In this document: positions 1 to 7,907 of the stretch, piece after piece
Position numbering within the stretch: the first letter of the stretch is position 1
Layout of the letters: the number at the start of each line of letters is the position of its first letter
NCBI GenBank assembly: GCA_029861825.1
Contig: JAOTYN010000009.1
Span: 1-22,256 of the forward strand
Length of the DNA: 22,256 nt
DNA from: Cyclobacteriaceae bacterium
GTDB taxonomy: Bacteria > Bacteroidota > Bacteroidia > Cytophagales > Cyclobacteriaceae
Reading direction: 5' to 3'
The notes under the pieces: model-generated
Seen by the model: only the letters and a program-made list of their open reading frames with translations
Database searches by the model: none
Told to the model about the DNA's origin: nothing
Translations under genes and position numbers: made by a program

Positions 1-2
1 TG

Positions 3-881
3 CTGTTGGATAAGATTATGGGTTATATCGTGCGACGAAAAGGTAAGCAGATGCGTCCCATGTTTGTGTTCCTTTCAGCCGGTATTTGCGGAGGCATTTC
101 CGAAAGCACCTACCGGGGTGCTTCTTTGATAGAATTATTGCATACAGCTACCCTAGTCCACGACGACGTCGTGGATGATGCCGATTACCGGAGAGGCTTC
201 TTTTCAGTCAATGCTTTGTGGAAAAACAAAATAGCCGTGTTGGTAGGGGACTACCTGCTCTCACGAGGATTGTTGTTGTCCGTGGATCACGGGGACTTTA
301 ATTTGTTAAGGCTGGTTTCGGATGCGGTGAGGGAAATGAGCGAAGGAGAGCTTTTACAAATGGAGAAATCCAAGAATCTGGATATTACAGAAGAAGTATA
401 TTTTGATATTATCCGTCAAAAAACCGCCAGTTTGATCGCTTCCTGCTGTGCTGTCGGAGCTACTTCTGCGGGAGCCGGTGATCAGCAGGTGGAAGCTATG
501 AGACAATTTGGCGAAAAAATAGGCATGGCATTTCAAATCAAAGACGACCTCTTTGACTACGGAAGTGTGGAAATTGGAAAACCTCTGGGAATTGATATCA
601 AAGAAAAGAAAATGACACTGCCTCTGATATATTCCTTGAAACAAGCTACCTGGGGCGATCGCAAGAATGTGAAGTACATTATTAAAAACCACACCCATAA
701 AACCAAAAAAATAAGGGAAGTCATTGAATTTGTTAAGAATTCCGGAGGGATTGAATACGCCCATCATATCATGGAACAATTTGTTAAGGAGGCTTTGGAT
801 ACCTTAGCACAATTTGCAGATTCCCCCTACAAAGACTCTCTCACCCAAATGGTAGCCTACACCATTAACCGTAATAAGTGA
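3..881 (+). CDS. Polyprenyl diphosphate synthase (trans-isoprenyl), 5'-truncated by window edge
   Basis: This enzyme condenses isopentenyl diphosphate units onto an allylic diphosphate to make long-chain all-trans polyprenyl diphosphate, typically for the menaquinone side chain in Bacteroidota. The reading frame is open to the left edge; the residues before the first TTG (Leu-Leu-Asp-Lys) continue the family alignment, so that TTG is an internal Leu codon and the true start lies upstream. Visible motifs are GKQMRP (substrate-binding GKxxRP), the first Asp-rich motif DDVVD (about 162-176) and the second, KDDLFD (about 540-557), followed by GKPLGIDIKEKK. About 293 residues are present against a usual 320-325, so roughly 30 N-terminal residues are missing. 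The stop codon lies one base from the stop of the convergent TlpA-like gene. Chain length (hepta- versus octaprenyl) cannot be decided from sequence. Confidence 0.93.
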   Translation: MLDKIMGYIVRRKGKQMRPMFVFLSAGICGGISESTYRGASLIELLHTATLVHDDVVDDADYRRGFFSVNALWKNKIAVLVGDYLLSRGLLLSVDHGDFNLLRLVSDAVREMSEGELLQMEKSKNLDITEEVYFDIIRQKTASLIASCCAVGATSAGAGDQQVEAMRQFGEKIGMAFQIKDDLFDYGSVEIGKPLGIDIKEKKMTLPLIYSLKQATWGDRKNVKYIIKNHTHKTKKIREVIEFVKNSGGIEYAHHIMEQFVKEALDTLAQFADSPYKDSLTQMVAYTINRNK

Positions 882-882
882 A

Positions 883-2163
883 TTAGGGAGTAGCTATTAA
901 AGTGGTATCCGACAATCGCTCTGTAATTAACTTGTTGGTAAACAGCTCAAAGTCGTCAACGAACTGCTGGTAGTATACACCGGTACCTGGTCCACTGAAC
1001 CCCGTATGGATCCTTCTGATCACTCCTTTATGATCAATGAATATGGTAGTGGGAAAGGACATAATATGATTCAGCATGGGTAAGGTCTGGGAGGCTTGGG
1101 CTTTATCGGAGGTTCCGGCAATCAAAAAATCGTATTTTATATCCAGCTTATCGATCATCTTATTCAGTCTTTTCTTAGCGTAGCTGAAATCATCGATACG
1201 CTCATAGGCCAACCCTATGATTTCTATGCCTAAGTTGCGGTTGTGATCGTACCAGGAAGTAAGGAACCTGGTTTCATCGATACAGTTTGGGCACCAGGTG
1301 CCGAATATCTGAACGATAACCACTTTGTTTTTATATTTCGCATCTTCCAGGGTAACCGTTTTTCCATTAAGGTCTGGGAAGGCAAAGCTCAGTTTGTCAT
1401 ATCCTGGATTCAGATAGGTGAGACTATCGCTATGAGCTAATTCAGCAGTGCTATCCCGTTGGGCTGTCCAGGTTTCATTCCAGGTAGGACCAGAATGAAA
1501 TACCCCTTCTATCTGGTTATCGGCATTTAATTGAGCTTGGAATAAAAAGGCATGAGCCCCATCGAAGGTACTGAGAAACAGGCTATCTCCGGATACAACT
1601 CCTTGCAAATAGCGGTAATCTCCTTTGCTGGTAAGAAAAGTCCCTAGTATTTGTGAGTCCTTTTGTTCGAATAGCCCAACTGCGTCCAGGGTGTCCTTGG
1701 AAAATTTTACCCTCCATTTTCCGGAAAAATCACCGGTACTTGGTGCGGCAGGATTAAATCTGCTGCTCTCACCGAATGTTGCCTGGAAGGGTATAACGTA
1801 GCCGGGAGCGTATTTTTTATACCAGGTACCTGTCAGTTTATTTTTGCGGATCTTGGCCTTGATAAAGGAATCAAAGATATTCATGGTGATCACCAGGGAA
1901 TCACCCAGTACCCTTACGTCTTCCACGGGGATACGCTCTTCGCCGTTGATAATCTCCACCTGATAGTGCTTTGACTGAGGCTGATGGATCTCGAAGTTGA
2001 AGGGTAGCAACTGATCCTGAATGGTTAAGGTACCCCTCCACATACCGGTTTTAAGCCTTTTCGACGAATCTGCACCGAATCCGCATCCAACAAAAAAAAC
2101 CACCGACAAACTGCACAATAGCCAAGCCCATCGGAGGACCGCTGACCTTAAAAAATGACCCAT
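883..2163 (-). CDS. TlpA/ResA-like thioredoxin-fold lipoprotein with extra N-terminal domains
   Basis: A 426-residue predicted exported thiol-disulfide oxidoreductase. The N-terminus has a hydrophobic segment (about residues 9-26) ending in FVGC, a plausible lipobox with Cys27, so it is probably a periplasm-facing lipoprotein. Residues about 35-240 form a beta-rich region I do not recognise as a named domain; it may be two similar sandwich modules, since the GxW-containing starts (TGMWRG, SGKWRV) resemble each other. The C-terminal thioredoxin domain (about 250-410) has the active site WCPNC (Cys291 and Cys294) and the cis-proline loop SFPTTIFID, both intact, so it should be redox active. The family reduces or isomerises disulfides, for example in cytochrome c maturation; the partner here is unknown. 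I chose ATG at 2163; a TTG two codons upstream is possible but less likely. A TATCTTTG octamer overlaps the start region. Confidence 0.87.
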   Translation of the reverse strand: MGHFLRSAVLRWAWLLCSLSVVFFVGCGFGADSSKRLKTGMWRGTLTIQDQLLPFNFEIHQPQSKHYQVEIINGEERIPVEDVRVLGDSLVITMNIFDSFIKAKIRKNKLTGTWYKKYAPGYVIPFQATFGESSRFNPAAPSTGDFSGKWRVKFSKDTLDAVGLFEQKDSQILGTFLTSKGDYRYLQGVVSGDSLFLSTFDGAHAFLFQAQLNADNQIEGVFHSGPTWNETWTAQRDSTAELAHSDSLTYLNPGYDKLSFAFPDLNGKTVTLEDAKYKNKVVIVQIFGTWCPNCIDETRFLTSWYDHNRNLGIEIIGLAYERIDDFSYAKKRLNKMIDKLDIKYDFLIAGTSDKAQASQTLPMLNHIMSFPTTIFIDHKGVIRRIHTGFSGPGTGVYYQQFVDDFELFTNKLITERLSDTTLIATP

Positions 2164-2166
2164 GAT

Positions 2167-2174
2167 CAAAGATA
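2167..2174 (-). promoter_or_regulatory. Possible -7 element (TATCTTTG) at the tlpA-like gene
   Basis: The octamer fits the Bacteroidota sigma-ABfr -7 consensus TAnnTTTG exactly. It sits only three bases upstream of the chosen ATG, which would imply a leaderless mRNA or a chance match. No clear -33 TTG is seen at the expected distance. Confidence 0.3.
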
Positions 2175-2232
2175 CTAAGTATTTTAACCCCTACTACTAA
2201 AAATAATTCCCACTTTCTGACACCTAAAATGC

Positions 2233-2246
2233 AAAATGGCCATTTT
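2233..2246. repeat. Perfect 14-bp palindrome in the tlpA-mraZ divergent intergenic region
   Basis: AAAATGGCCATTTT is identical to its own reverse complement. It lies about 70 bp upstream of the tlpA-like start and about 220 bp upstream of mraZ. It could be a homodimer operator for either gene; there is no unpaired loop, so a terminator role is unlikely. The protein that would bind it is unknown. Confidence 0.4.
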
Positions 2247-2382
2247 TTCACAAATTCTAGACAAAAACTACTATTATGTTGTATTAAACATGATTATCGA
2301 GCGAGCCCAGAACAAGTAATTTGATGGATTTGGGGTGATAAATATTAGAATATTCTTTAAAATCTTACGTTGAAAGCAAAAT

Positions 2383-2407
2383 GTGGTAAAAAGTGGTATT
2401 CCGTGGT
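2383..2407 (+). promoter_or_regulatory. Probable MraZ operator: three GTGGT direct repeats at 10-bp period
   Basis: GTGGT occurs at 2383-2387, 2393-2397 and 2403-2407, each separated by exactly five bases, giving one site per helical turn on the same DNA face. MraZ of E. coli is known to bind TGGGN direct repeats with 5-nt spacers, and mollicute MraZ binds AAAGTG-type boxes; the second repeat here (AAAGTGG) resembles both. The third repeat occupies the -33 position relative to the -7 element at 2429-2436, so binding should block the promoter. Autorepression of mraZ and the dcw cluster is the natural inference. Confidence 0.75.
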
Positions 2408-2428
2408 GGAATATGTCAATTATTTTTC

Positions 2429-2436
2429 TACATTTG
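2429..2436 (+). promoter_or_regulatory. mraZ/dcw promoter -7 element TACATTTG
   Basis: An exact match to the Bacteroidota -7 consensus TAnnTTTG, 28 bases upstream of the mraZ ATG. Transcription would start near 2440, giving a leader of about 25 bases. The -33 region does not contain a TTG; instead it overlaps the third GTGGT repeat, as expected of a promoter repressed by MraZ. Confidence 0.65.
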
Positions 2437-2464
2437 TTTTGAGCTAAGGATTGTTTGGATAAGT

Positions 2465-2908
2465 ATGGCATTCTTCTCCAGTGAGTACGATTGTAAATTA
2501 GACGCCAAGGGCCGTTTGGTTCTTCCGGCTAAAATAAAAGCGCAGCTGCCGGAAAACGGTACCAAAGAGCTGATGCTGCGGCGGGGATTTGAGCCCTGTT
2601 TGGTGTTGTATCCCATGCTGGAATACAAAAAGATCTACAATAAGATTGCCGGCTTAAACGAGTTCAATGAAGAATTTAGAATGCTCCAGCGAAATTTTTT
2701 CAGAGGGAACGCTCCCGTGGAACTGGATTCCATGGGACGATTTTTAATCCCAAAGCCCATGATCAGGTACTCTCAACTCGAAAAGGAGGTGATAGTAGTT
2801 GGCATGGGCAATCGCGTGGAGATTTGGAATCCCCAGCTTTACGAAGAGTATTTGATCAAGGACCAAAGTGAGTTTTCACAGTTGGCCCAAAAGTATTTGG
2901 ATGAATAG
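2465..2908 (+). CDS. mraZ: Transcriptional regulator MraZ
   Basis: A 147-residue DNA-binding protein of the SpoVT/AbrB superfamily, the conserved first gene of dcw clusters and a repressor of its own operon in studied species. Two copies of the swapped-hairpin motif are visible: DAKGRLVLPAKIK near residues 13-25 and DSMGRFLIPKPMI near 83-95. The ATG at 2465 is chosen because MAFFSSEYDCKLDAKGR matches the family N-terminus. The frame stays open upstream to a GTG at 2393, but using it would add 24 unrelated residues and start inside the operator repeats. Three GTGGT repeats and a TACATTTG -7 element lie just upstream, supporting autoregulation. A 130-nt gap, unusually GC-rich for an intergenic stretch here, separates it from rsmH. 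Confidence 0.95.
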   Translation: MAFFSSEYDCKLDAKGRLVLPAKIKAQLPENGTKELMLRRGFEPCLVLYPMLEYKKIYNKIAGLNEFNEEFRMLQRNFFRGNAPVELDSMGRFLIPKPMIRYSQLEKEVIVVGMGNRVEIWNPQLYEEYLIKDQSEFSQLAQKYLDE

Positions 2909-2911
2909 ATC

Positions 2912-3052
2912 ATGAAGCGCCAATGTTGCCCATCGCTAGTTGTTAGTATCTCCGTTGGAGTGACATCAGCGACGGCAGCCACTTTGGTAGCAGGGAGTGC
3001 ATGCTCTAGTGATCCGCATTTTCCAGCAGAAATAAAATATGTCTTATCATGA
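2912..3052 (+). CDS. Small hypothetical ORF filling the mraZ-rsmH gap
   Basis: An ATG three bases after the mraZ stop opens a 46-codon frame that ends inside rsmH, overlapping its start by 14 bases. The product begins MKRQCC and is then rich in Ser, Ala, Thr and Val (roughly residues 8-30), like a weak signal peptide or membrane segment, followed by SACSSDPHFP. I do not recognise it. In favour: it uses the gap fully, and the gap is about 48% GC by my count while other intergenic stretches are clearly AT-rich. Against: no known dcw gene sits here, no ribosome-binding site is evident, and the segment could instead be a dispersed intergenic repeat or a leader of rsmH. Confidence 0.22.
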   Translation: MKRQCCPSLVVSISVGVTSATAATLVAGSACSSDPHFPAEIKYVLS

Positions 3053-3947
3053 GCCAGTACTGCTTCATCAATGTATGGAAGGACTACAAATTGATCCTGA
3101 CGGGATTTTTGTGGATGCTACGTTTGGGGGTGGGGGTCATTCCCGTGGCATACTGGACCAATTGTCCGGTGGAAAACTCTTTGGTTTTGATCAGGATCAG
3201 GATGCCCGCCGAAACGCGGAATTTATAAATGAAAATATATTCTCATTTATACCTGTCAATTTTAGGTATATGAAAAAATATTTAAGGCTTAACGGGGTTA
3301 ATAATGTAGACGGCATTTTAGCTGATCTGGGTGTTTCGTCCCATCAAATCGATATTCCGGAGCGGGGTTTCTCCATTCGATACGACGCGGATCTTGATAT
3401 GAGGATGGATCAACGCACAGCTCTTACTGCCAGGGAAATCATCAATACCTACGATGAAACAGCTTTACAAGGGATTCTAAGCAAGTACGGCGAGGTAAGA
3501 AACGCCAAGACCTTGGCTGCGGCTTTGGTGGCAGCCCGTCCCTTAAATACAGTATCACAATTGAAACAGGTACTTAAGCCCCTGGCCCCCAAGCATAGGG
3601 AAAATAAATATATGGCGCAGGTATTTCAGTCTTTAAGGATTGAAGTGAATGATGAATTGAGCGCCTTAGAAGAATTGTTGATGCAATGCGAGCAGCTGAT
3701 AAAAGTGGGCGGACGCCTGGTAGTAATCAGCTATCATTCATTGGAGGACAGGCTGGTAAAGAACTTTATTAATAAGGGCAATTTCCTGGGCATAGAGCAA
3801 AAGGATTTTTACGGAAACCTTCAGCGTCCCTTTACCCCGGTAAATCGAAAGCCCATTGTGCCCTCGGCGGAAGAGATTGAATCAAACCCCAGGGCACGTA
3901 GTGCAAAACTGAGAATAGCGGAAAGATTGTCATGGCAAAGAAACTGA
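3039..3947 (+). CDS. rsmH: 16S rRNA (cytosine(1402)-N(4))-methyltransferase
   Basis: RsmH (formerly MraW) transfers a methyl group from S-adenosylmethionine to N4 of C1402 in the ribosomal P site of 16S rRNA. The 302-residue length matches the family. The SAM-binding motif DATFGGGGHS is at residues 26-35, with the acidic residue after the second strand in GFDQDQDA (about 49-56). Further family signatures are ADLGVSSHQID near 95, a KYMAQVFQSLRIEVNDEL stretch near 190, and SYHSLEDRLVK near 230. The ATG at 3039 gives the canonical MSYHEPVLL start. The gene overlaps the following ftsL-like gene by 16 bases, suggesting translational coupling. Confidence 0.96.
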   Translation: MSYHEPVLLHQCMEGLQIDPDGIFVDATFGGGGHSRGILDQLSGGKLFGFDQDQDARRNAEFINENIFSFIPVNFRYMKKYLRLNGVNNVDGILADLGVSSHQIDIPERGFSIRYDADLDMRMDQRTALTAREIINTYDETALQGILSKYGEVRNAKTLAAALVAARPLNTVSQLKQVLKPLAPKHRENKYMAQVFQSLRIEVNDELSALEELLMQCEQLIKVGGRLVVISYHSLEDRLVKNFINKGNFLGIEQKDFYGNLQRPFTPVNRKPIVPSAEEIESNPRARSAKLRIAERLSWQRN

Positions 3948-4306
3948 ACACCTATAAGGTCAAGCGTAAAAAAAAGTCTTCGGGCGTTTCGTTCTTCAGT
4001 TTTCTGGAACGATGGTTGAAAATCGACGATTTTTCAATACAAAGGGTCTCCTCGGAATATTTACCTCATGGATTGTTCCTGGTTTTTCTGGGTGTTCTGT
4101 ACATAGGGAATGGGCATTATGGGGAGAACACTATTCGCAGGATCGACAGGGTACAAAAAGAGGTGGAGGATCTGCACGCGGATTACCATACTCTGAAAGC
4201 GGACTACATGTTCGATAGCAAACAGTCTGAAGTATCCCAAAAAGTTAAAGATCTGGGGTTGCAGGAAAGTTCCGAGCCTCCCATAAAAATTGAAGTGCAA
4301 GAGTGA
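3932..4306 (+). CDS. ftsL: FtsL-like bitopic cell-division protein
   Basis: A 124-residue protein in the position always held by FtsL between rsmH and ftsI. It has a basic, Lys-rich cytoplasmic N-terminus (residues 1-18, including KRKKKSS), one transmembrane segment (about 44-60) and a periplasmic heptad-like helix (about 66-107), the layout of FtsL, which pairs with a FtsB/DivIC-type protein to activate septal synthesis by FtsW-FtsI. Sequence identity to FtsL families is always low, so the assignment rests on topology and gene order. It overlaps rsmH by 16 bases at its start and ftsI by 4 bases (GTGA) at its end. Confidence 0.82.
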   Translation: MAKKLNTYKVKRKKKSSGVSFFSFLERWLKIDDFSIQRVSSEYLPHGLFLVFLGVLYIGNGHYGENTIRRIDRVQKEVEDLHADYHTLKADYMFDSKQSEVSQKVKDLGLQESSEPPIKIEVQE

Positions 4307-6402
4307 ACGTTAAAAGATCCATATTACTGCGGGTACGGGTGGCTTTTTTAGCCGCTTCACTATTTGCTGTTGCTATACTGTTGCGTATCGGCCACATCCA
4401 GATCGCAGATGGTGAAAAATGGTCGGCCATGGCAGAAGAAATAGACCTGCAATACCGACAGGTAAAGGCTACCAGGGGCAGTATCTACTCCGATAATGGC
4501 AGTCTTATGGCTACATCACTGCCCTTTTACCGGGTCGCTTTTGATCCCTCTGTAGTGGAAGGCAATGTGTTTGAAGAGGGATTGGATTCGCTATCTCATT
4601 TATTGGCCGATTATTTCGGCGACCGCTCCAGCCAATATTACAAAAGAAAATTGCTGAAGGCCCGCGACTCCAAGCGTCGCTATGTAGTGATTAATAACAA
4701 ACGGGTCAACTATCACGACAAGAAAGATATGCAAGGTTGGCCCATATTCCGCAAGGGTCGACTTAAAGGCGGTGCCATATTTGAAAAAGTGGATCTCAGG
4801 TTCAAACCGTTTTCGCATTTAGGAACCCGTACTATTGGCTTTATTAATGAAAATAGTAACGGTGCCGGTCTGGAATATAGCTTTAACCATGTGCTGGCGG
4901 GCACTGATGGAAAGGCTTTGTTTCAAAAAATGGCCGGGGGTGGATGGAAGCCCCTGTACGACGGCAGCGAGGTAAAAGCAGTAGAGGGGATGGACATTGA
5001 AACCACTATCGACATTAACCTGCAGGATGTAGCAGAGAGTGCCCTGCTGCGGGCACTGAAGCAACACGATGCCAACTACGGATGTGTTGTAGTTATGGAG
5101 GTGGAGACGGGGCATATAAAAGCCATTTCGAACCTTAGTAAGAACAAGCAGGGGAACTACTGGGAGCTGTACAATTACGCGGTAGGTCAACAGGGTTTGA
5201 CCGAACCGGGCAGCACTTTCAAATTGGCTTCCATGATCGCCTTACTGGAAGACTCCCAGATCGCGCTAATGGACACCATTGCAACCGGCACCGGTACCTT
5301 TGAATATTACGATAAAAAAATGCGAGACCACAAGCGCGGTGGATATGGCACTATTACCGTGGCCGAGGCGTTTTCCAAGTCTTCAAATATTGGGATCAGC
5401 CGGTTGGTGAATCAGCATTTTGGATTGAAACCGAAAAAGTTTACCCAATATCTGCAGCAAATGGGTCTTACCGAACCCCTGGATTTTCAAATGAAAGGGG
5501 CCGGCACTCCCTATATCAAGTCTCCCGGCGATCCCACCTGGAGCGGAGTCACTTTACCCTGGATGTCCATTGGTTATGAATTAAAGCTAACCCCGTTGCA
5601 CACCCTGGCCTTCTACAACGCTGTAGCCAACAACGGTACCATGGTTCGACCCTTGATCGTGAAGAGAATCAGTAAAGCAGGTACGGTTCAGGATGAGTTC
5701 CGGCCTCAGGTAATCAAGGAATCTATTTGCAGCCCTCAAACATTACAGCAGGTGCAAAAGCTGTTGGAGAAAGTTGTGCAGACGGGTACGGCATCCAACA
5801 TTAAGAATGCTGACTATGGTATTGCCGGCAAGACCGGTACTGCGCAGAAGGTCAAAGCAGGTGGGGGATACGAAAAAGCTTACTACACCTCTTTTGCAGG
5901 TTATTTTCCTGCTGATCAGCCTAAGTACAGTTGTATCGTGATTATCGATAAACCCAAAGGATACAACCAGTACGGAAGCGATGTGGCAGCCCCGGTATTT
6001 AAGGAGATTGCCGATAACATTTATAGCAGGGATGCGGATATGCATAAATTATTCACTGAGAGCATAAACCGAGAAATTGGGGTATTTCCGGTTATAAAAT
6101 CCGGAAATCTGACAGATCTGCAGCTGATCTGCAATGAACTGGGAGTGTCCAATCACACCAGTACGGATGCGGAATGGGTGCTGTCGAAACGAAACTATAA
6201 TTCGGTGAAGTGGGTGGAAAACGATGTTTCAAGTTTGAAGGTACCCAACGTGTTGGGTATGACGCTTAGGGATGCCTTGCCCATATTGGAAAATCACGGC
6301 ATTCAGGTCAATTATTCCGGGAAAGGCAGGATCATAAAACAATCCATGCAGTATGGGTCAAACATAACACCTGGAGCAAAAATAAATCTAGTATTAGGAT
6401 AG
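4303..6402 (+). CDS. ftsI: Septal peptidoglycan transpeptidase FtsI (PBP3) with C-terminal PASTA domain
   Basis: Class B penicillin-binding protein of 699 residues that cross-links septal peptidoglycan with FtsW as partner glycosyltransferase. A single transmembrane anchor lies near residues 8-30, followed by the dimerisation/pedestal region (ATRGSIYSDNG at about 56-66). The transpeptidase domain has the catalytic SxxK at Ser304-Lys307 (PGSTFK), SxN at Ser360-Asn362 (KSSN), and KTGT at 510-513, all intact. A single PASTA domain occupies about 645-699 (VPNVLGMTLRDA to the end), common in Bacteroidota FtsI. The start is GTG at 4303, overlapping the ftsL-like stop as GTGA; the last base of its stop is the first base of the murE GTG (TAGTG). 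Both junctions imply coupled translation. Confidence 0.95.
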   Translation: MNVKRSILLRVRVAFLAASLFAVAILLRIGHIQIADGEKWSAMAEEIDLQYRQVKATRGSIYSDNGSLMATSLPFYRVAFDPSVVEGNVFEEGLDSLSHLLADYFGDRSSQYYKRKLLKARDSKRRYVVINNKRVNYHDKKDMQGWPIFRKGRLKGGAIFEKVDLRFKPFSHLGTRTIGFINENSNGAGLEYSFNHVLAGTDGKALFQKMAGGGWKPLYDGSEVKAVEGMDIETTIDINLQDVAESALLRALKQHDANYGCVVVMEVETGHIKAISNLSKNKQGNYWELYNYAVGQQGLTEPGSTFKLASMIALLEDSQIALMDTIATGTGTFEYYDKKMRDHKRGGYGTITVAEAFSKSSNIGISRLVNQHFGLKPKKFTQYLQQMGLTEPLDFQMKGAGTPYIKSPGDPTWSGVTLPWMSIGYELKLTPLHTLAFYNAVANNGTMVRPLIVKRISKAGTVQDEFRPQVIKESICSPQTLQQVQKLLEKVVQTGTASNIKNADYGIAGKTGTAQKVKAGGGYEKAYYTSFAGYFPADQPKYSCIVIIDKPKGYNQYGSDVAAPVFKEIADNIYSRDADMHKLFTESINREIGVFPVIKSGNLTDLQLICNELGVSNHTSTDAEWVLSKRNYNSVKWVENDVSSLKVPNVLGMTLRDALPILENHGIQVNYSGKGRIIKQSMQYGSNITPGAKINLVLG

Positions 6403-7874
6403 TGGCGGTACTAAAAGACATATTATATAAAGCTTCAATTTCGGCGGTGTCCGGAGATACCAGCCAAGCCGTTACCGGTATTGCCTCGGATTCCCGAGAA
6501 GTACAGAAGGGCAATTTGTTTGTGGCCGTTAAAGGAACACAAGTGGACGGCCACGATTATGTAGAGAGTGCCTTGGATTCGGGTGCTACTTCTATCGTCT
6601 GTGAAGAGCTTCCTCAAAACCTAAGGGATGGGGTCACTTATATTACTGTTGATAACAGTGCGCAGGCCATAGGGCTGATTGCCGCCAATTACTTCGGACA
6701 CCCCTCTAAGAAGATGGATCTGATTGCCGTGACCGGCACCAACGGCAAGACCACTACAGCGACCTTGCTGTTTGATCTCTTTCGGTCATTGGGATACAAT
6801 GTAGGTTTGATATCTACTGTCAACAACCGCATAAATGAATATGAGTTTTCCGCAACTCATACCACTCCGGACGTCATCGGACTTAATAAAATACTATTGA
6901 AAATGGTTGCCCAAGGGTGCAGCTATTGCTTCATGGAAGCCAGCAGTCATGCCATGGATCAACACCGTATAGCGGGGCTAAAATTTAAAGGAGCGGTATT
7001 TACTAATCTCTCTCACGATCATCTGGATTATCACGGTTCATTCGATCATTATCTATCGGCCAAGAAAAAGCTATTCGATGACTTGCCCGCTCAAGCATTT
7101 GCCCTTACCAATGTAGATGACAAGCGAGGGTTTATCATGTTGCAGAATACCAAAGCACAAAAGGTGACCTACGGCATCCGGCGAATGGCTGATTTCAAAG
7201 GTAAGATCCTCACGAATTCTATTAAGGGTTTGGAACTGGAAATAGATCAAAAGGTGGTATGGTTCAAATTGATCGGGGAATTCAATGCCTATAATCTGCT
7301 TGCCGCTTTCGCAGTAGGTTGTCTGTTGGGAATGGAAAGTGAAGAGTTACTGACCCAACTGTCCAATATTGGCCCTGCTCCAGGACGTTTCGACCGGGTA
7401 CCTACCAAGTCGGAAATTACCGCTATCGTCGATTACGCCCATACCCCCGATGCCTTAGATAAGGTACTGAGTGCAATCAAAGGCTTTCGCACGGGACAGG
7501 AGCAGGTGATCACTGTGGTAGGCTGCGGTGGAAACAGAGACCGTGAAAAACGACCCCTAATGGCCAACATTGCCTGTAAATATAGCGACAGGGTTATTCT
7601 CACCTCCGACAATCCTCGTGATGAAGCACCGGAGTCTATTTTGGAGGACATGCAAAAAGGAATTAACGCCTCATACCTAAGTAAGGTACTGTCCATTGTG
7701 GATCGCAAAGAGGCTATAAAGACAGCCTGCAGTTTAAGCGCTGAAAATGATATTATCCTGGTAGCCGGCAAAGGCCATGAAACCTATCAGGAAGTAAAAG
7801 GAGTGCGTCACGATTTTGACGACAGAGTGATATTAAGTGAAATGTTGGATTTGGTAAAAGGAGAGGACCAGTAG
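6402..7874 (+). CDS. murE: UDP-MurNAc-L-Ala-D-Glu:meso-diaminopimelate ligase
   Basis: MurE adds the third amino acid of the peptidoglycan stem in the cytoplasm, using ATP. The 490-residue protein has the Mur ligase P-loop TGTNGKTTT at 111-119, the UMP-tripeptide contacts ATHTTPD and EASSHAMDQHR, the lysine cluster that includes the carbamylated lysine (AKKKLF, about 220-225), the adenine-side motif GEFNAYN, and DNPR at 403-406. DNPR is the signature for meso-diaminopimelate rather than lysine, so the peptidoglycan is predicted to be of the meso-DAP type. The GTG start at 6402 shares one base with the ftsI stop; no better ATG is in frame near the expected N-terminus. A 33-nt gap follows before mraY. 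Confidence 0.96.
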   Translation: MAVLKDILYKASISAVSGDTSQAVTGIASDSREVQKGNLFVAVKGTQVDGHDYVESALDSGATSIVCEELPQNLRDGVTYITVDNSAQAIGLIAANYFGHPSKKMDLIAVTGTNGKTTTATLLFDLFRSLGYNVGLISTVNNRINEYEFSATHTTPDVIGLNKILLKMVAQGCSYCFMEASSHAMDQHRIAGLKFKGAVFTNLSHDHLDYHGSFDHYLSAKKKLFDDLPAQAFALTNVDDKRGFIMLQNTKAQKVTYGIRRMADFKGKILTNSIKGLELEIDQKVVWFKLIGEFNAYNLLAAFAVGCLLGMESEELLTQLSNIGPAPGRFDRVPTKSEITAIVDYAHTPDALDKVLSAIKGFRTGQEQVITVVGCGGNRDREKRPLMANIACKYSDRVILTSDNPRDEAPESILEDMQKGINASYLSKVLSIVDRKEAIKTACSLSAENDIILVAGKGHETYQEVKGVRHDFDDRVILSEMLDLVKGEDQ

Positions 7875-7907
7875 TAGCTGGTGTGCTATTTTTTTATGAC
7901 ATAGGGT

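Noticed and set aside
6..8. TTG at position 6 as a real start of the polyprenyl synthase
   Set aside because: The frame is open to the window edge and the preceding Leu continues the conserved family sequence, so this codon is internal.
354..779. Reverse-strand 141-codon frame inside the polyprenyl synthase gene
   Set aside because: Fully covered by the motif-bearing sense gene; no independent protein signal.
2393..2464. GTG start that would lengthen MraZ by 24 residues
   Set aside because: It starts inside the GTGGT operator repeats, upstream of the -7 element, and adds residues absent from the family.
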